Assembly: GCF_000027225.1 (NCBI RefSeq)
Contig: NC_013892.1
Span: 3,844,001-3,908,000 of the forward strand
Direction: 5' to 3'
Origin: Xenorhabdus bovienii SS-2004
Lineage (GTDB): Bacteria > Pseudomonadota > Gammaproteobacteria > Enterobacterales > Enterobacteriaceae
DNA: 64,000 nt
Shown here: piece after piece, positions 24,656-36,489 of the stretch
How the letters are laid out: each line of letters opens with the position of its first letter
Numbering within the stretch: position 1 is the stretch's first letter
Position numbers and translations under genes: made by a program
Notes under the pieces: model-generated
The model's database searches: none
What the model saw: the letters and a program-made list of their open reading frames with translations, nothing else
What the model was told of the DNA's origin: nothing

Positions 24656-24698
24656 AACCGACGAAAGTGACAGAATTACAGTTTATCTTTCGTCGGTT
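24656..24698. terminator. 12-bp perfect stem-loop between purD and yjaH
   Basis: AACCGACGAAAG pairs exactly with CTTTCGTCGGTT across a 19-nt loop. The yjaH stop codon lies in the loop and the 24687-24698 arm is part of its coding sequence. The weak T-rich tract beyond it on the minus strand suggests it mainly ends yjaH transcripts. It also lies just beyond purD. Confidence 0.6.
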
Positions 24699-25374
24699 CC
24701 CAACGACAAAAATCATCATTGGCTACCAATAGTAACTGTTTTCCTTCTGGCGCATCCAGCCATGCAATGGTCAATATGCCAGCACTATTCTTTTCCCTTC
24801 CCTTGAGCCATGCCCGATCTTCAGGCTCAAATTGAATGGATAATTGTTTCTCCGAACAAGTAGTTACTTTACCATCCTGCCAATGTCCCTGTACCAGATG
24901 GACATTTCCGGCAATTAAAGCGTCACTGATTTCTTTTATCCGTTTGGCATCAAACCGCAAACGGACAATCTCATCGTTGGAAAGTGGTTCATTGTGTTCT
25001 TTTGTCTGCCGCTGCATAAAAATAACCTTGTTATCTTTATCAATCCGCAATGTTTCTTCTATTGGATGACTATCAAGTACAGAGCGGCGGATCTGCCACA
25101 AATTACCGTAACGGTATTCATAGAAAGTCACAGAGGTATCTGTATTACGGTAAGGGCTGTAAACACTCATAATGACTTGAGGATTACTGTTTTGATCATT
25201 CAAGCGCCATAAACGGATAACACCTCCGTCTGTAATAAAACCACTGGCACTGAAGAGTGGAACCTTGGGTTGAACCGAGCAGGCGCTGAGCAATGAGATA
25301 AAACCCAATGCTAGCAGCCCCTGTAGCATCAACAAAAGGGGCGTTAAATTCCCCTCTATCTTCTTTTTTCGCAA
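24676..25374 (-). CDS. yjaH: YjaH-type DUF1481 lipoprotein
   Basis: This 232-aa protein resembles E. coli YjaH (DUF1481), whose function is unknown. A charged start (MRKKKIE), a hydrophobic stretch and the lipobox LSAC with Cys32 predict a lipoprotein anchored in the inner or outer membrane. The mature part is a soluble beta-rich domain with several Trp and two Cys (about residues 193 and 223). It lies five bases downstream of hupA on the same strand, the E. coli arrangement, so it may be co-transcribed with HU. The E. coli zraPSR genes that follow are absent; purD comes next. Confidence 0.8.
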   Translation of the reverse strand: MRKKKIEGNLTPLLLMLQGLLALGFISLLSACSVQPKVPLFSASGFITDGGVIRLWRLNDQNSNPQVIMSVYSPYRNTDTSVTFYEYRYGNLWQIRRSVLDSHPIEETLRIDKDNKVIFMQRQTKEHNEPLSNDEIVRLRFDAKRIKEISDALIAGNVHLVQGHWQDGKVTTCSEKQLSIQFEPEDRAWLKGREKNSAGILTIAWLDAPEGKQLLLVANDDFCRWEPTKDKL

Positions 25375-25379
25375 TACGA

Positions 25380-25652
25380 TTACTTAACTGCGTCTTTCAG
25401 TGCTTTACCCGCAGAGAAAGCAGGTACGTTTGCTGCTGCAATTTTAATTTCATTACCAGTCTGTGGGTTACGACCAGTACGTTCTGCACGATGATTAACT
25501 TTGAAAGTACCAAAGCCCACCAGTTGCACTGAATCACCATTTCGCAGAGATTCAGTGATTGCATTCAGAGTTGATTCCAGAGCAGTTTTTGCCTGAGTTT
25601 TAGTCAGACCAGCTTGTTCTGCGATTGCATCAACTAATTCAGTCTTATTCAT
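25380..25652 (-). CDS. hupA: DNA-binding protein HU-alpha
   Basis: HupA is the 90-aa alpha subunit of HU, a nucleoid protein that bends DNA. It has the family signature [21 protein letters not shown] (the beta-arm, about residues 46-66) and begins [22 protein letters not shown], closer to HupA than to HupB. The 184-bp upstream region is likely to hold its promoter, but I could not define the elements with confidence. Confidence 0.97.
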   Translation of the reverse strand: MNKTELVDAIAEQAGLTKTQAKTALESTLNAITESLRNGDSVQLVGFGTFKVNHRAERTGRNPQTGNEIKIAAANVPAFSAGKALKDAVK

Positions 25653-25836
25653 AGATTATCCTTACAGTGTGTTTATCGTTTGCAAAGCATCGAGTGCGAC
25701 GGATATGCCGATTTGACAGCACCCCTGCATACACGCACCGATAGCCACTTCTTTTCACCCCCAATGTAGAACAGAGTGAGGGTAAATGTGAAGTCTTTAA
25801 ATCCGGCAATTCAAGCACTAAGTCATGTTTTCTGAG

Positions 25837-26427
25837 TTATTGCTCCAAATTTATACCGATGTTGCTAACCTTAGTCTCGCGAAGGTCAGCCCTTAATCCT
25901 TTAATTAATTCTATATCCCGTTCTTCGCAGTCTGCCAATAAACGGTAAATTTCCCATTGAATATCCCATTCCTCTTCAATGGCAGGCAATGCCTTTAACT
26001 CATCCTCAGTCATTTCTCTACCGGCCTGCGTCATTTCCAGCATAGCAACGGTACGGATAGATGTTTCACTGACGGCTATTGCATGTTCTAACGTTGCACC
26101 GCTCAAACGAGAATGAATGACTTCACTTAATGCAATGCACGCATCAATTGCTGGATACACACCATAAATATCATAGCTATCTGCTGATGGAATAATGGTC
26201 TCTAATTTTTCCAGCTGACTATCAAAATTTACTTTTGCATCTTTGACGATCAATGTCTCCCACGCCAGATCTAAAATACGACGATACTGGGCGGGGTCAG
26301 CAAACCCTGTCTGACGACAAAACACCTGATAATTTGGATACATTCGCTCACATAGACTAGCCATAAAAGTCCAATGTTGCCAACTTTCAAATTTCTCTAA
26401 TCGCAGGTGGATCGGGTTTCTTAACAT
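25837..26427 (-). CDS. yjaG: YjaG family protein (DUF416)
   Basis: This 196-aa protein aligns in length and position with E. coli YjaG, a DUF416 protein of unknown function. It is alpha-helical and acidic, without membrane segments or catalytic motifs that I can name. The conserved YGVYPAIDACIALSE and WDIQWEIYRLL blocks are present. The position, between hupA and nfi in the hemE-nfi-yjaG-hupA series, supports the identity. Confidence 0.85.
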   Translation of the reverse strand: MLRNPIHLRLEKFESWQHWTFMASLCERMYPNYQVFCRQTGFADPAQYRRILDLAWETLIVKDAKVNFDSQLEKLETIIPSADSYDIYGVYPAIDACIALSEVIHSRLSGATLEHAIAVSETSIRTVAMLEMTQAGREMTEDELKALPAIEEEWDIQWEIYRLLADCEERDIELIKGLRADLRETKVSNIGINLEQ

Positions 26428-26503
26428 TAGCCGTTACTCATGATGCCTAATTTGCGTCGAAGTTTACCTGAAAATCAAGAATATCCACACATTTCCGCTG
26501 CAA

Positions 26504-27211
26504 TTATAGATTTTTCTGCATTGTTTGCTTAAAAAACAATCTATTTGAGGCAATCCCATCCGCCCAACGGGTCGGCTCAGGCAGTCTATATCCCTTCATG
26601 CACTGTTCAACCCAGAAGACCGCACTGTCAAGGCTGACCTTATGACCAATGGAAATATAGAGCGGATTGCACCTTTTTTTACTTCGCCATACAACGCCAA
26701 TCTGCTCCGCATGATCCATCAATGATTGATAACTTCCCACCGCATCTCCCACAGGCGGGTGCTCACCACACAGACGGCTTTTAGCCACACCGATAGTCGG
26801 GATATCCGCCAATAAGCCAAAATGGCTGGCGACACCAAAACGCCGAGGATGAGCAATTCCCTGACCGTCTACCATTACCAGATCCGGCCGTAGGCTGAGT
26901 TTTTGCCATGCTGCCATCAGCGCGGGGTATTCACGAAATGAGAGTAGACCAGGAATATAAGGAAGCACAGTATCAATTCTGGCGACCTGATACTCTAGCA
27001 ATTCAAGCGAAGGATAATGCAGGACAGCAATAGCGGCACGAGTCACCGTACCGTTTTTTTCAAACCCGACGTCAGCGCCGGCAATTAATTCTGGCATAAA
27101 AGGCGTAGACGCAGGCATTGCGGAAGTAGAAGTCGTCATGAAAGAATCATGACGGATAACCTGCCGTGCTTTTTCTATTTGTTCCTGGCGTAACGCCTTT
27201 GTATCAATCAT
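26504..27211 (-). CDS. nfi: Endonuclease V (deoxyinosine 3' endonuclease)
   Basis: Nfi nicks DNA one phosphodiester 3' of deoxyinosine and acts in repair of deaminated adenine. From the ATG at 27211 the product is 235 aa; a longer frame continues into hemE but has no homology there. Motifs of the family are GADVGFE (metal-binding Asp), [10 protein letters not shown] (wedge and catalytic Glu), [27 protein letters not shown] and ISIGHKVSL. The N-terminus carries an insert of about 12 residues rich in Ser, Thr and Ala ([14 protein letters not shown]) compared with E. coli (223 aa). It lies four bases downstream of hemE. Confidence 0.95.
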   Translation of the reverse strand: MIDTKALRQEQIEKARQVIRHDSFMTTSTSAMPASTPFMPELIAGADVGFEKNGTVTRAAIAVLHYPSLELLEYQVARIDTVLPYIPGLLSFREYPALMAAWQKLSLRPDLVMVDGQGIAHPRRFGVASHFGLLADIPTIGVAKSRLCGEHPPVGDAVGSYQSLMDHAEQIGVVWRSKKRCNPLYISIGHKVSLDSAVFWVEQCMKGYRLPEPTRWADGIASNRLFFKQTMQKNL

Positions 27212-27215
27212 AAAG

Positions 27216-28280
27216 TCATCGGTGATATTTTTCTGAAAGTCTGTGTACCGCTTCGACGAATGCGCCAGCATGTTCCGGTGGGACATCCTGATGAATGCCA
27301 TGCCCCAGATTGAAAACATGCCCATTACCCGTACCAAAATCCTGCAAAATCGTCGAAACTTCCTCTTCAATTCGCGCTGGAGCAGCATACAGCATAGATG
27401 GGTCCATATTGCCCTGCAAAGCGACTTTATCGCCTACACGACGACGGGCATCTGCGATATTCGTTGTCCAATCAAGCCCAAGGGCATCACAGCCAGTTGC
27501 CACCATCGCTTCGAGCCATTGTCCGCCCCCTTTGGTAAACAAGGTGACAGGCACACGACGGCCATCATGTTCGCGGATCAATCCGTCAACGATTTTATGC
27601 ATATATTGCAGCGAAAACTCCCGATAATCGCGATGAGACAGAACACCACCCCAAGTATCGAAAATCATGACAGACTGTGCTCCTGCTTTTATTTGCGCGT
27701 TCAAATATAGAATAACGCTGTTTGCCAATTTATCCAGTAACAGATGCAACGTAGCAGGTTGGGCATACATCATGGATTTTATTTTGGTGAACGCCTTACT
27801 GCTTCCCCCTTCGACCATATACGTCGCCAGTGTCCACGGACTACCCGAAAAACCTATCAGAGGAACTTGGCCTGCCAGTGCCTTACGGATCGCACGAACA
27901 GCATCCATGACATAGCCCAGCTCCATCTCCGGATCAGGTACAGGGAGTTTTTCCACATCTGTATGATTGAGAATCGGAGAGTGAAAACGCGGCCCTTCCC
28001 CAGTTTCGAAATACAGCCCAAGCCCCATTGCATCAGGAATAGTCAAAATATCGGAAAACAGAATTGCTGCATCCAGCGGAAACCGACGCAGAGGCTGGAG
28101 CGTCACTTCACAGGCCAGTTCAGTGTTTTTGCATAACGAGATGAAATCTCCCGCCTCCTGCCGCGTTGCTTTATATTCAGGCAAATATCGCCCCGCCTGA
28201 CGCATCATCCATACTGGTGTGACATCAACAGGCTGGCGTAATAAGGCGCGCAGATAGCGGTCGTTTTTCAACTCATTCAT
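27216..28280 (-). CDS. hemE: Uroporphyrinogen decarboxylase
   Basis: HemE removes four carboxyl groups from uroporphyrinogen III to give coproporphyrinogen III in haem synthesis. The 354-aa product equals E. coli HemE. The signature [14 protein letters not shown] (about residues 22-35) and [17 protein letters not shown] (about residues 145-161) are intact. The catalytic Asp is in [10 protein letters not shown]. It precedes nfi with almost no gap, and nudC lies upstream, as in E. coli. Confidence 0.98.
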   Translation of the reverse strand: MNELKNDRYLRALLRQPVDVTPVWMMRQAGRYLPEYKATRQEAGDFISLCKNTELACEVTLQPLRRFPLDAAILFSDILTIPDAMGLGLYFETGEGPRFHSPILNHTDVEKLPVPDPEMELGYVMDAVRAIRKALAGQVPLIGFSGSPWTLATYMVEGGSSKAFTKIKSMMYAQPATLHLLLDKLANSVILYLNAQIKAGAQSVMIFDTWGGVLSHRDYREFSLQYMHKIVDGLIREHDGRRVPVTLFTKGGGQWLEAMVATGCDALGLDWTTNIADARRRVGDKVALQGNMDPSMLYAAPARIEEEVSTILQDFGTGNGHVFNLGHGIHQDVPPEHAGAFVEAVHRLSEKYHR

Positions 28281-28366
28281 GACAAGCTCCCTTGATTAAT
28301 TGGCCGCAAAATTCTTTGGTTACGGTCGGTTTAACTTTCACTATAAAAAACCGACGCATTGTAACA

Positions 28367-28389
28367 TGCCAGAAATCGAACTTCTGGCA
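28367..28389. other. Stem-loop between nudC and hemE
   Basis: TGCCAGAA and TTCTGGCA pair perfectly around a 7-nt loop. A second inverted pair, GTCGGTTT / AAACCGAC, lies at about 28325-28355. Either could end nudC transcripts, but neither has a T-run on the minus strand. Confidence 0.4.
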
Positions 28390-28434
28390 CAACTGCCAAT
28401 AACATGCGCCATTCGCTCATCATCTCAGAGCAGT

Positions 28435-29205
28435 TCACATGTTACGGCATAGCGCAACCGTCTCTTCGATCAAACGGCGTGCAATCGTATCCGACTGAGG
28501 GATCAAGGGAAGGTCATCATAGCGATACCAATCTGCACTGATAAGCTCAACGGGATCATGTTGGATCTCACCGCTGTCATAATCTGCCAGAAACCCCATC
28601 ATCAATGATTGCGGGAAAGGCCACGGCTGGGAAGCCACATAACGCAGGTTGCGGATCTTAATCCCACTCTCTTCCATAACCTCGCGGTGTGCTGCTTCTT
28701 CCAGCATCTCTCCCACTTCAACAAACCCGGCCAGCACCGTGTGAATACCATTGCGATGGCTCTGATGTTGCGCCAGCAGAATATGGTCATCACGACGGAT
28801 ACCAACAATAACGCAGGGCGCAATTTGCGGATAATAACGTTCATGGCAATGATTGCACAAACAGGCCCATTCATGCTGGCTATGCTGCATTTCATGGCCA
28901 CAATAGCCGCAGTAATGGTGTGATCGATAAAACTCAGCCAGTTGGACGCCACGCCCTACCAGTTGAAACAATTTAGGGTGTTGAGAAACAACCATGCGGG
29001 GAGATGCCATCTCTGATGCCATCTTCTGGCACACCAGCCACACAGTCTCGCCTAACCACTCACCAATAGGCCGCGCCATATGGCCTTGTAATGACCATTG
29101 TCTGGCTGTCCCTGACGGCAATTCGCCCTGTGGCAGCCAAACTAGATTCTCAAGACTGATAACCCACCAGCCTCGTTCCATACCTGTCAGTTTTTGTTGA
29201 ATCAT
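28435..29205 (-). CDS. nudC: NAD-capped RNA hydrolase / NADH pyrophosphatase
   Basis: NudC hydrolyses NAD(H) to NMN(H) and AMP, and removes NAD caps from RNA. The 256-aa product is close to the E. coli length (257). A four-Cys zinc site uses Cys99, Cys102, Cys117 and Cys120 (YCGYCGHEM and CNHC). The Nudix box [22 protein letters not shown] follows at about residues 161-182, and the [11 protein letters not shown] motif specific to this family is present. A long stem-loop lies just upstream of the start. Confidence 0.96.
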   Translation of the reverse strand: MIQQKLTGMERGWWVISLENLVWLPQGELPSGTARQWSLQGHMARPIGEWLGETVWLVCQKMASEMASPRMVVSQHPKLFQLVGRGVQLAEFYRSHHYCGYCGHEMQHSQHEWACLCNHCHERYYPQIAPCVIVGIRRDDHILLAQHQSHRNGIHTVLAGFVEVGEMLEEAAHREVMEESGIKIRNLRYVASQPWPFPQSLMMGFLADYDSGEIQHDPVELISADWYRYDDLPLIPQSDTIARRLIEETVALCRNM

Positions 29206-29248
29206 CTACCGCACCATAGTTCCAATGACATTGTGTCCAAATTCAGCA

Positions 29249-29285
29249 TCAGACAGGATACTCCTTTTCGTCGTATCCTGTCTGA
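29249..29285. other. 13-bp stem-loop in the nudC upstream region
   Basis: TCAGACAGGATAC and GTATCCTGTCTGA are perfect complements separated by 11 nt, ending 43 bp upstream of the nudC ATG. There is no T-run, so a leader structure or operator is more likely than a terminator. Confidence 0.5.
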
Positions 29286-29488
29286 ACATCGCCCTAATTT
29301 AATCAATCTATATCAAAATCTATTTATTTCGAAATGAAAGGCCGTTATAACGCTCACATTTCCCAATCTGTCATCGATACTTTCCTTGACCAACAAATTT
29401 GGGGCAATATCATTCACTGGCATGTCAGTCGATGAGCTGAAATAAACACAATTTTGGAAGCGATATTCAAAAAAACCATTGAGGAATA

Positions 29489-30157
29489 ATGACTATGTCA
29501 CAGCAGATTGCGGTATTTGATCTGGATGATACATTGATTTGTGGGGATTCCAGCCTGCTTTGGACGGAATATTTGTGGGAAAAAGGCATTATTACCGATC
29601 ATCGTTTTATCGAGGCAGACCAGAAAATGATGGCTGACTACAGTGCCGGTAAACTGGATATGCACGATTATCTGGCGTTCAATTTACAGTCACTGAATCA
29701 AGTACACCATGAACAGGTGGATATTTGGCTGACAGATTTTGTGGAAACCAAAATTAAACCCATCTCTTATCCCGCAGCCAAAAAACAATTAGATATCTAT
29801 CGGCAACAGAACATTCCTATCATTATTATTTCTGCCACTGTTTCTTTCGTGGTGAAAAAAGTCGCGGCCGCATTGGGTGTGCTGACAGCTATGGGGATTG
29901 ATATGGTCATGGAAAATGGCTGCTATACGGGCAGTATTTTGGGAACCCCTACCTTCCGTGAAGGAAAAGTCGTACGTTTGCAACAATGGTTGACAGAACA
30001 AAACTTATCACCTCAGCATATCTCCTTTTACACTGATTCCATAAATGACCTGCCGATGTGTTTATTTGCCAACGAAGTGTTTACTGTCAATGCTGATATA
30101 CGGTTGCAAAAGGAAGCTGGAAATCATGGATGGAAACAGTTGAACTGGGTGTTATAA
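29489..30157 (+). CDS. HAD-superfamily phosphatase, subfamily IB
   Basis: This 222-aa HAD hydrolase has the nucleophile motif FDLDDT (Asp11 and Asp13), a cap region with a conserved MMADYSAGKLDMHDYLAF, motif II in IIISATVSFVV, and the acidic motif YTDSINDLP. It belongs to the SerB-like IB group, which includes phosphoserine and histidinol phosphatases, but I cannot assign a substrate. AGGA lies upstream of two ATGs six bases apart; the first is used here. It stands between nudC and thiC where E. coli has the sigma-70 antagonist rsd, with no homology to rsd. A terminator follows. Confidence 0.88.
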   Translation: MTMSQQIAVFDLDDTLICGDSSLLWTEYLWEKGIITDHRFIEADQKMMADYSAGKLDMHDYLAFNLQSLNQVHHEQVDIWLTDFVETKIKPISYPAAKKQLDIYRQQNIPIIIISATVSFVVKKVAAALGVLTAMGIDMVMENGCYTGSILGTPTFREGKVVRLQQWLTEQNLSPQHISFYTDSINDLPMCLFANEVFTVNADIRLQKEAGNHGWKQLNWVL

Positions 30158-30560
30158 GAATTTGTTTCTATATCTAATATGTTTCAAATTGTAGGGTATA
30201 AATTCGTCGTTATTTTATTTATTACTTTATAGCGACGTTTTTCCCAAAAATTATAGCAATCTTCTCATATAAGATATTCATGATAATAAATATTAAATTA
30301 AATACAATAAATTATGAATTGATAATACACTTCATTAATAAAAAACCTCTATTCCACTATACAAAAACCATCAAACCACTCCTAATTAAAATATAATTAA
30401 ACCATGATTTTCTGACGAAGTAATATCCGTTCCTATACTTATTTAAATGATGGATAATAAAAATCGCAATAACTTATGACACCCAAAACGGTATGGAGCT
30501 CAATTCAGGGATTGCAATTCAATTGAGTCTTAATCTCACACAAAAGTTGTAAGTTTTAGG
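30158..30560. other. AT-rich gap upstream of the thi promoter
   Basis: This 400-bp stretch is very AT-rich and holds the terminator of the HAD gene near its start. I see no coding frame of quality, tRNA or further regulatory motif in the rest. Confidence 0.6.
30205..30242 (+). terminator. Terminator of the HAD phosphatase gene
   Basis: CGTCGTTAT pairs with ATAGCGACG (one G-U pair) around a 15-nt loop and is followed by T5. Confidence 0.75.
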
Positions 30561-30588
30561 TTGTAGTTTTCACAATCCGCTCTATACT
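30561..30588 (+). promoter_or_regulatory. Promoter of the thi operon
   Basis: The -35 TTGTAG and the -10 TATACT are separated by 16 bp. Transcription would start near 30595, just ahead of the TPP riboswitch. Confidence 0.65.
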
Positions 30589-30603
30589 CTGAGGTGTTTT
30601 TTT

Positions 30604-30712
30604 CTTGTCGGAGTGCCTAGCGTTCAACGTATATCACGATGAACACAGGCTGAGACCGTTGATTCGGGATCCGCAGAACCTGATCGGGCTAATACCCGCG
30701 AAGGGAACAAGA
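30604..30712 (+). ncRNA. Thiamine pyrophosphate (TPP) riboswitch
   Basis: All conserved THI-box blocks are present: P1 strand CTTGTCGGAGTGCC, GGCTGAGACCG, the core GGGATCCGCAGAACCTGATC, CTAATACCCGCGAAGGGAACAAG closing P1. Compared with E. coli thiC, the P3 arm carries an extra stem (GTTCA / TGAAC around a 12-nt loop), so it is the version with an extended P3. TPP binding should lower thiC expression. The ribosome-binding site lies about 160 nt downstream, and I could not tell whether control is transcriptional or translational. Confidence 0.95.
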
Positions 30713-30862
30713 GTAATTACCCCGCTGACATATCCTCCTGTTTCTATAGAGATATTATTCAGCACCAACCATTACTCCCTGCGAGCTCCAGACAAGCAAT
30801 TTTCTCAACTTAAGCCCATTCCAGCAGGCAACGCTCCCGTTCGCATGATGGACAGGCTATAA

Positions 30863-33505
<2,643 letters not shown>

Positions 33506-33512
<7 letters not shown>

Positions 33513-34315
33513 ACGACCAAGAATTTATGCGGTACAGCCGTCAATTGCTACTGGAAGACATCGGCTCTGATGGACAGGAAAAATTAAAAGCAGGAAAAGT
33601 ACTGATTGTCGGATTGGGTGGATTAGGTTCACCCGCAGCACTCTATCTCGCAGCGGCAGGCGTCGGCCACCTTTATCTGGCAGATGATGATACGTTGCAT
33701 GTCTCAAACCTGCAACGCCAGATCCTCTATCGCACAGCAGATATTCCCGCAGGAAAGGCGGTTTTAGCAGCGAAGCAACTGAAGGCCCTGAATCCGCTGG
33801 TCGAAAATACCGTGCTGACCGAGCGGCAGGATCGTGAATCACTGGAAAATCTCGTCCGTCAGGCCGATCTGGTGCTGGATTGCTGCGATAACATGGCGAC
33901 GCGCTATGCTATCAATGCCGCCTGTGTTGCAGAAAATAAACCGCTCATCAGCGGTAGTGCCGTTGGTTTCAGCGGGCAGCTTATCGTATTCGAACCCCCT
34001 TACTTGCACGGCTGTTATGCCTGTCTCTACCCTGATCAGGAAGAGCCGCATCGCAACTGTCGTACAGCCGGTGTTTTAGGGCCGGTTGTCGGGATGATCG
34101 GTACGTTGCAATCGTTGGAGGCAATCAAAATGCTGGTGGGTCTCCCCTCTCCCCTAAGTGGAAAACTACGGTTGTTTGATGGCAGACAGCAGAGTTGGAG
34201 CACGTTACAACTAACATTGTTATCGCAGTGTCCTGTGTGCGGAACCCATGCCGCAAAATCTGATCGCGCAGAAACCATTTCAGGCAAAACACGCTCAGGG
34301 AAAGAAGTCGCATGA
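33506..34315 (+). CDS. thiF: ThiS adenylyltransferase
   Basis: ThiF adenylates the C-terminal glycine of the sulfur carrier ThiS, an E1-like reaction. The 269-aa product has the Rossmann ATP site [15 protein letters not shown] near residue 33, the catalytic-Asp block [13 protein letters not shown], and two CXXC zinc pairs (CYAC near residue 172 and CPVC near residue 244). It overlaps thiE by 7 nt and thiS by 4 nt. It is about 18 residues longer than E. coli ThiF, at the C-terminus. Confidence 0.96.
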
Positions 34316-34512
34316 ACATTATCGTCAACGATCAACCGATCACACTGAGTACGTCGATGACGGTGCAACAGTTACTGGAGCATGTACAACGTCCCCAATC
34401 AGGCACCGCTTTGGCCATTAATCAAACTATTATTCCGCGCTCAGAGTGGAACAGCCATCAGATTAATGACGGAGATATTATCCTGCTGTTTCAAGCCATT
34501 GCCGGAGGTTAA
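34312..34512 (+). CDS. thiS: Sulfur carrier protein ThiS
   Basis: ThiS is a 66-aa ubiquitin-like protein whose C-terminal Gly-Gly (AIAGG) becomes the thiocarboxylate donating sulfur to the thiazole ring. The ATG overlaps the thiF stop (ATGA), and thiG starts two bases after its stop. Confidence 0.95.
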   Translation: MNIIVNDQPITLSTSMTVQQLLEHVQRPQSGTALAINQTIIPRSEWNSHQINDGDIILLFQAIAGG

Positions 34513-34514
34513 TT

Positions 34515-35282
34515 ATGTTAAAAATCGCTGATACTTCCTTTCATTCCCGCCTGTTTACGGGAACAGGAAAATTCGCCAATGCAAATTTGATGATCGAGGC
34601 GATACGTGCCTCTGGTAGCCAATTGGTCACTATGGCGATGAAGCGCATCGACCTGCATGGCAATGACGACGGCATTCTTGCCCCACTGCAACAGTTAGGC
34701 GTTAAATTACTGCCCAATACCTCGGGGGCAAAAACAGCAGAAGAAGCGGTGTTTGCCGCTCACCTGGCACGGGAAGCGCTGGGAACTCACTGGATCAAGT
34801 TGGAAATCCATCCCGATGTAAAATATCTTTTGCCTGACCCGATAGAAACGCTGAAAGCTGCCGGGCAGTTGGTAAAAGAGGGATTCGTTGTTCTGCCCTA
34901 TTGCGGCGCTGATCCTGTCCTGTGTCGCCGTCTGGAAGAAGTCGGCTGTGCTGCCGTGATGCCATTAGGCGCTCCCATTGGCTCAAACAAGGGGCTGCTG
35001 ACGCGAGATTTTCTGCAAATGATCATCGAACAGTCCAACGTGCCTGTCGTCGTGGATGCCGGAATCGGAGCGCCAAGCCATGCACTCGCCGCTATCGAAA
35101 TGGGTGCTGATGCGGTACTGGTCAATACTGCTATCGCCGTTGCCCGCAATCCCATCAAAATGGCACAAGCATTCAAGACGGCGATTGAAGCCGGCGAGCT
35201 CTCTCATCAGGCGGGTGTGGCAAGCCAGAAATCACATGCAGAAGCTTCCAGCCCACTGACCGATTTTCTGGGGGCGTTATGA
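34515..35282 (+). CDS. thiG: Thiazole synthase
   Basis: ThiG forms the thiazole phosphate from deoxyxylulose-5-phosphate, dehydroglycine and ThiS thiocarboxylate, in a complex with ThiH. The 255-aa TIM barrel has the Schiff-base Lys in WIKLEIHPD (about residue 96) and phosphate-binding motifs [11 protein letters not shown] and [11 protein letters not shown]. Its last four bases overlap the thiH start codon. Confidence 0.97.
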   Translation: MLKIADTSFHSRLFTGTGKFANANLMIEAIRASGSQLVTMAMKRIDLHGNDDGILAPLQQLGVKLLPNTSGAKTAEEAVFAAHLAREALGTHWIKLEIHPDVKYLLPDPIETLKAAGQLVKEGFVVLPYCGADPVLCRRLEEVGCAAVMPLGAPIGSNKGLLTRDFLQMIIEQSNVPVVVDAGIGAPSHALAAIEMGADAVLVNTAIAVARNPIKMAQAFKTAIEAGELSHQAGVASQKSHAEASSPLTDFLGAL

Positions 35283-36421
35283 CAGACAACACAGTGACGA
35301 CTGATCATACATTCCGCCAGCGCTGGCAGCAGTTGGATTGGGACGACATTACACTGCGTATCAACAGTAAAGCCACGCAGGATGTTGAGCAAGTATTAAA
35401 CCGCGATCGTCTGACTCTGGATGATTTTATGGCCTTGCTCTCTCCCGCAGCCCTGCCTTTCCTTGAGCCGCTCGCCCAACGAGCTCAACAACTAACGCGT
35501 CAGCGATTCGGCAATACCGTGGGATTTTATATCCCACTCTATCTTTCCAATCTGTGCGCTAATGACTGCACCTATTGTGGTTTCTCCATGAGTAATCACA
35601 TCAGACGCAAAACACTCAATGAACAAGAGATTAAAGCTGAATGCCAAGCCATCAAAAAGCTGGGGTTTGAACATATCCTGCTGGTCACGGGAGAACATCA
35701 GAACAAAGTTGGCATGGATTATTTCTGCCGCTATCTCCCCATGATCCGCAGCTATTTCAGTTCTATCACAATGGAAGTCCAGCCATTGGCACAGGAAGAA
35801 TACGCTGAACTGAAAACGCTGGGGTTGGATGGCGTAATGGTCTATCAGGAAACCTATCATGCTCCCAGTTATCAACTGCACCATTTGAAAGGGAAAAAAC
35901 AGGATTTTCACTGGCGGCTGGAAACCCCGGAACGCCTGGGACGTGCAGGTATCGACAAAATCGGGTTGGGTGCTTTGATCGGGCTGTCCCCTAGCTGGCG
36001 TACCGATTGTTACATGGTGGCAGAGCACCTGCTTTTCCTGCAAAAACAATTCTGGAAAAGCCGTTACTCTATTTCCTTTCCAAGATTGCGCCCCTGCGCA
36101 GGTGGCATAGAACCCGCTTCCCTGATGAGCGAAGCTGAACTGGTACAACTCATTTGTGCATTTCGCCTGCTGGCACCGGATGTGGAACTGTCCCTATCCA
36201 CCCGTGAATCACCGTTTTTCCGCGATCACGTTGTACCGCTGGCAATCAATCATGTCAGTGCCGGCTCCAAAACCCAGCCGGGGGGTTATGCCGACGATCA
36301 TTACGAACTGGAACAATTTGCACCTCATGATAATCGCTCGGTGGTTCAGGTTGCCGCAGCACTGGTGAAATCAGGTTTACAGCCAGTCTGGAAAGACTGG
36401 GATAATTATCTGGGACGTTAG
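35279..36421 (+). CDS. thiH: 2-iminoacetate synthase (tyrosine lyase)
   Basis: ThiH is a radical-SAM enzyme that cleaves tyrosine to dehydroglycine and p-cresol, supplying ThiG in the anaerobic type of thiazole synthesis. The 380-aa protein has the cluster motif CX3CX2C at Cys93, Cys97 and Cys100 (CANDCTYC), and the [11 protein letters not shown] and [10 protein letters not shown] blocks typical of ThiH. It is the final gene of the operon and is followed by a strong terminator. Presence of thiH rather than thiO means glycine oxidase is not used. Confidence 0.97.
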   Translation: MTDNTVTTDHTFRQRWQQLDWDDITLRINSKATQDVEQVLNRDRLTLDDFMALLSPAALPFLEPLAQRAQQLTRQRFGNTVGFYIPLYLSNLCANDCTYCGFSMSNHIRRKTLNEQEIKAECQAIKKLGFEHILLVTGEHQNKVGMDYFCRYLPMIRSYFSSITMEVQPLAQEEYAELKTLGLDGVMVYQETYHAPSYQLHHLKGKKQDFHWRLETPERLGRAGIDKIGLGALIGLSPSWRTDCYMVAEHLLFLQKQFWKSRYSISFPRLRPCAGGIEPASLMSEAELVQLICAFRLLAPDVELSLSTRESPFFRDHVVPLAINHVSAGSKTQPGGYADDHYELEQFAPHDNRSVVQVAAALVKSGLQPVWKDWDNYLGR

Positions 36422-36426
36422 TTTCT

Positions 36427-36462
36427 GAGAGCCTATATGATTAGGCTCTCCGTTTTATCTTT
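36427..36462 (+). terminator. thi operon terminator
   Basis: GAGAGCCTA and TAGGCTCTC form a perfect 9-bp stem with a 6-nt loop, starting five bases after the thiH stop and followed by the T-rich CGTTTTATCTTT. Confidence 0.85.
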
Positions 36463-36489
36463 ATATACGATGAAAACTGCCCGATTTTT

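Noticed and set aside
27212..27388. 59-codon N-terminal extension of nfi
   Set aside because: It runs inside hemE in another frame and has no similarity to endonuclease V.
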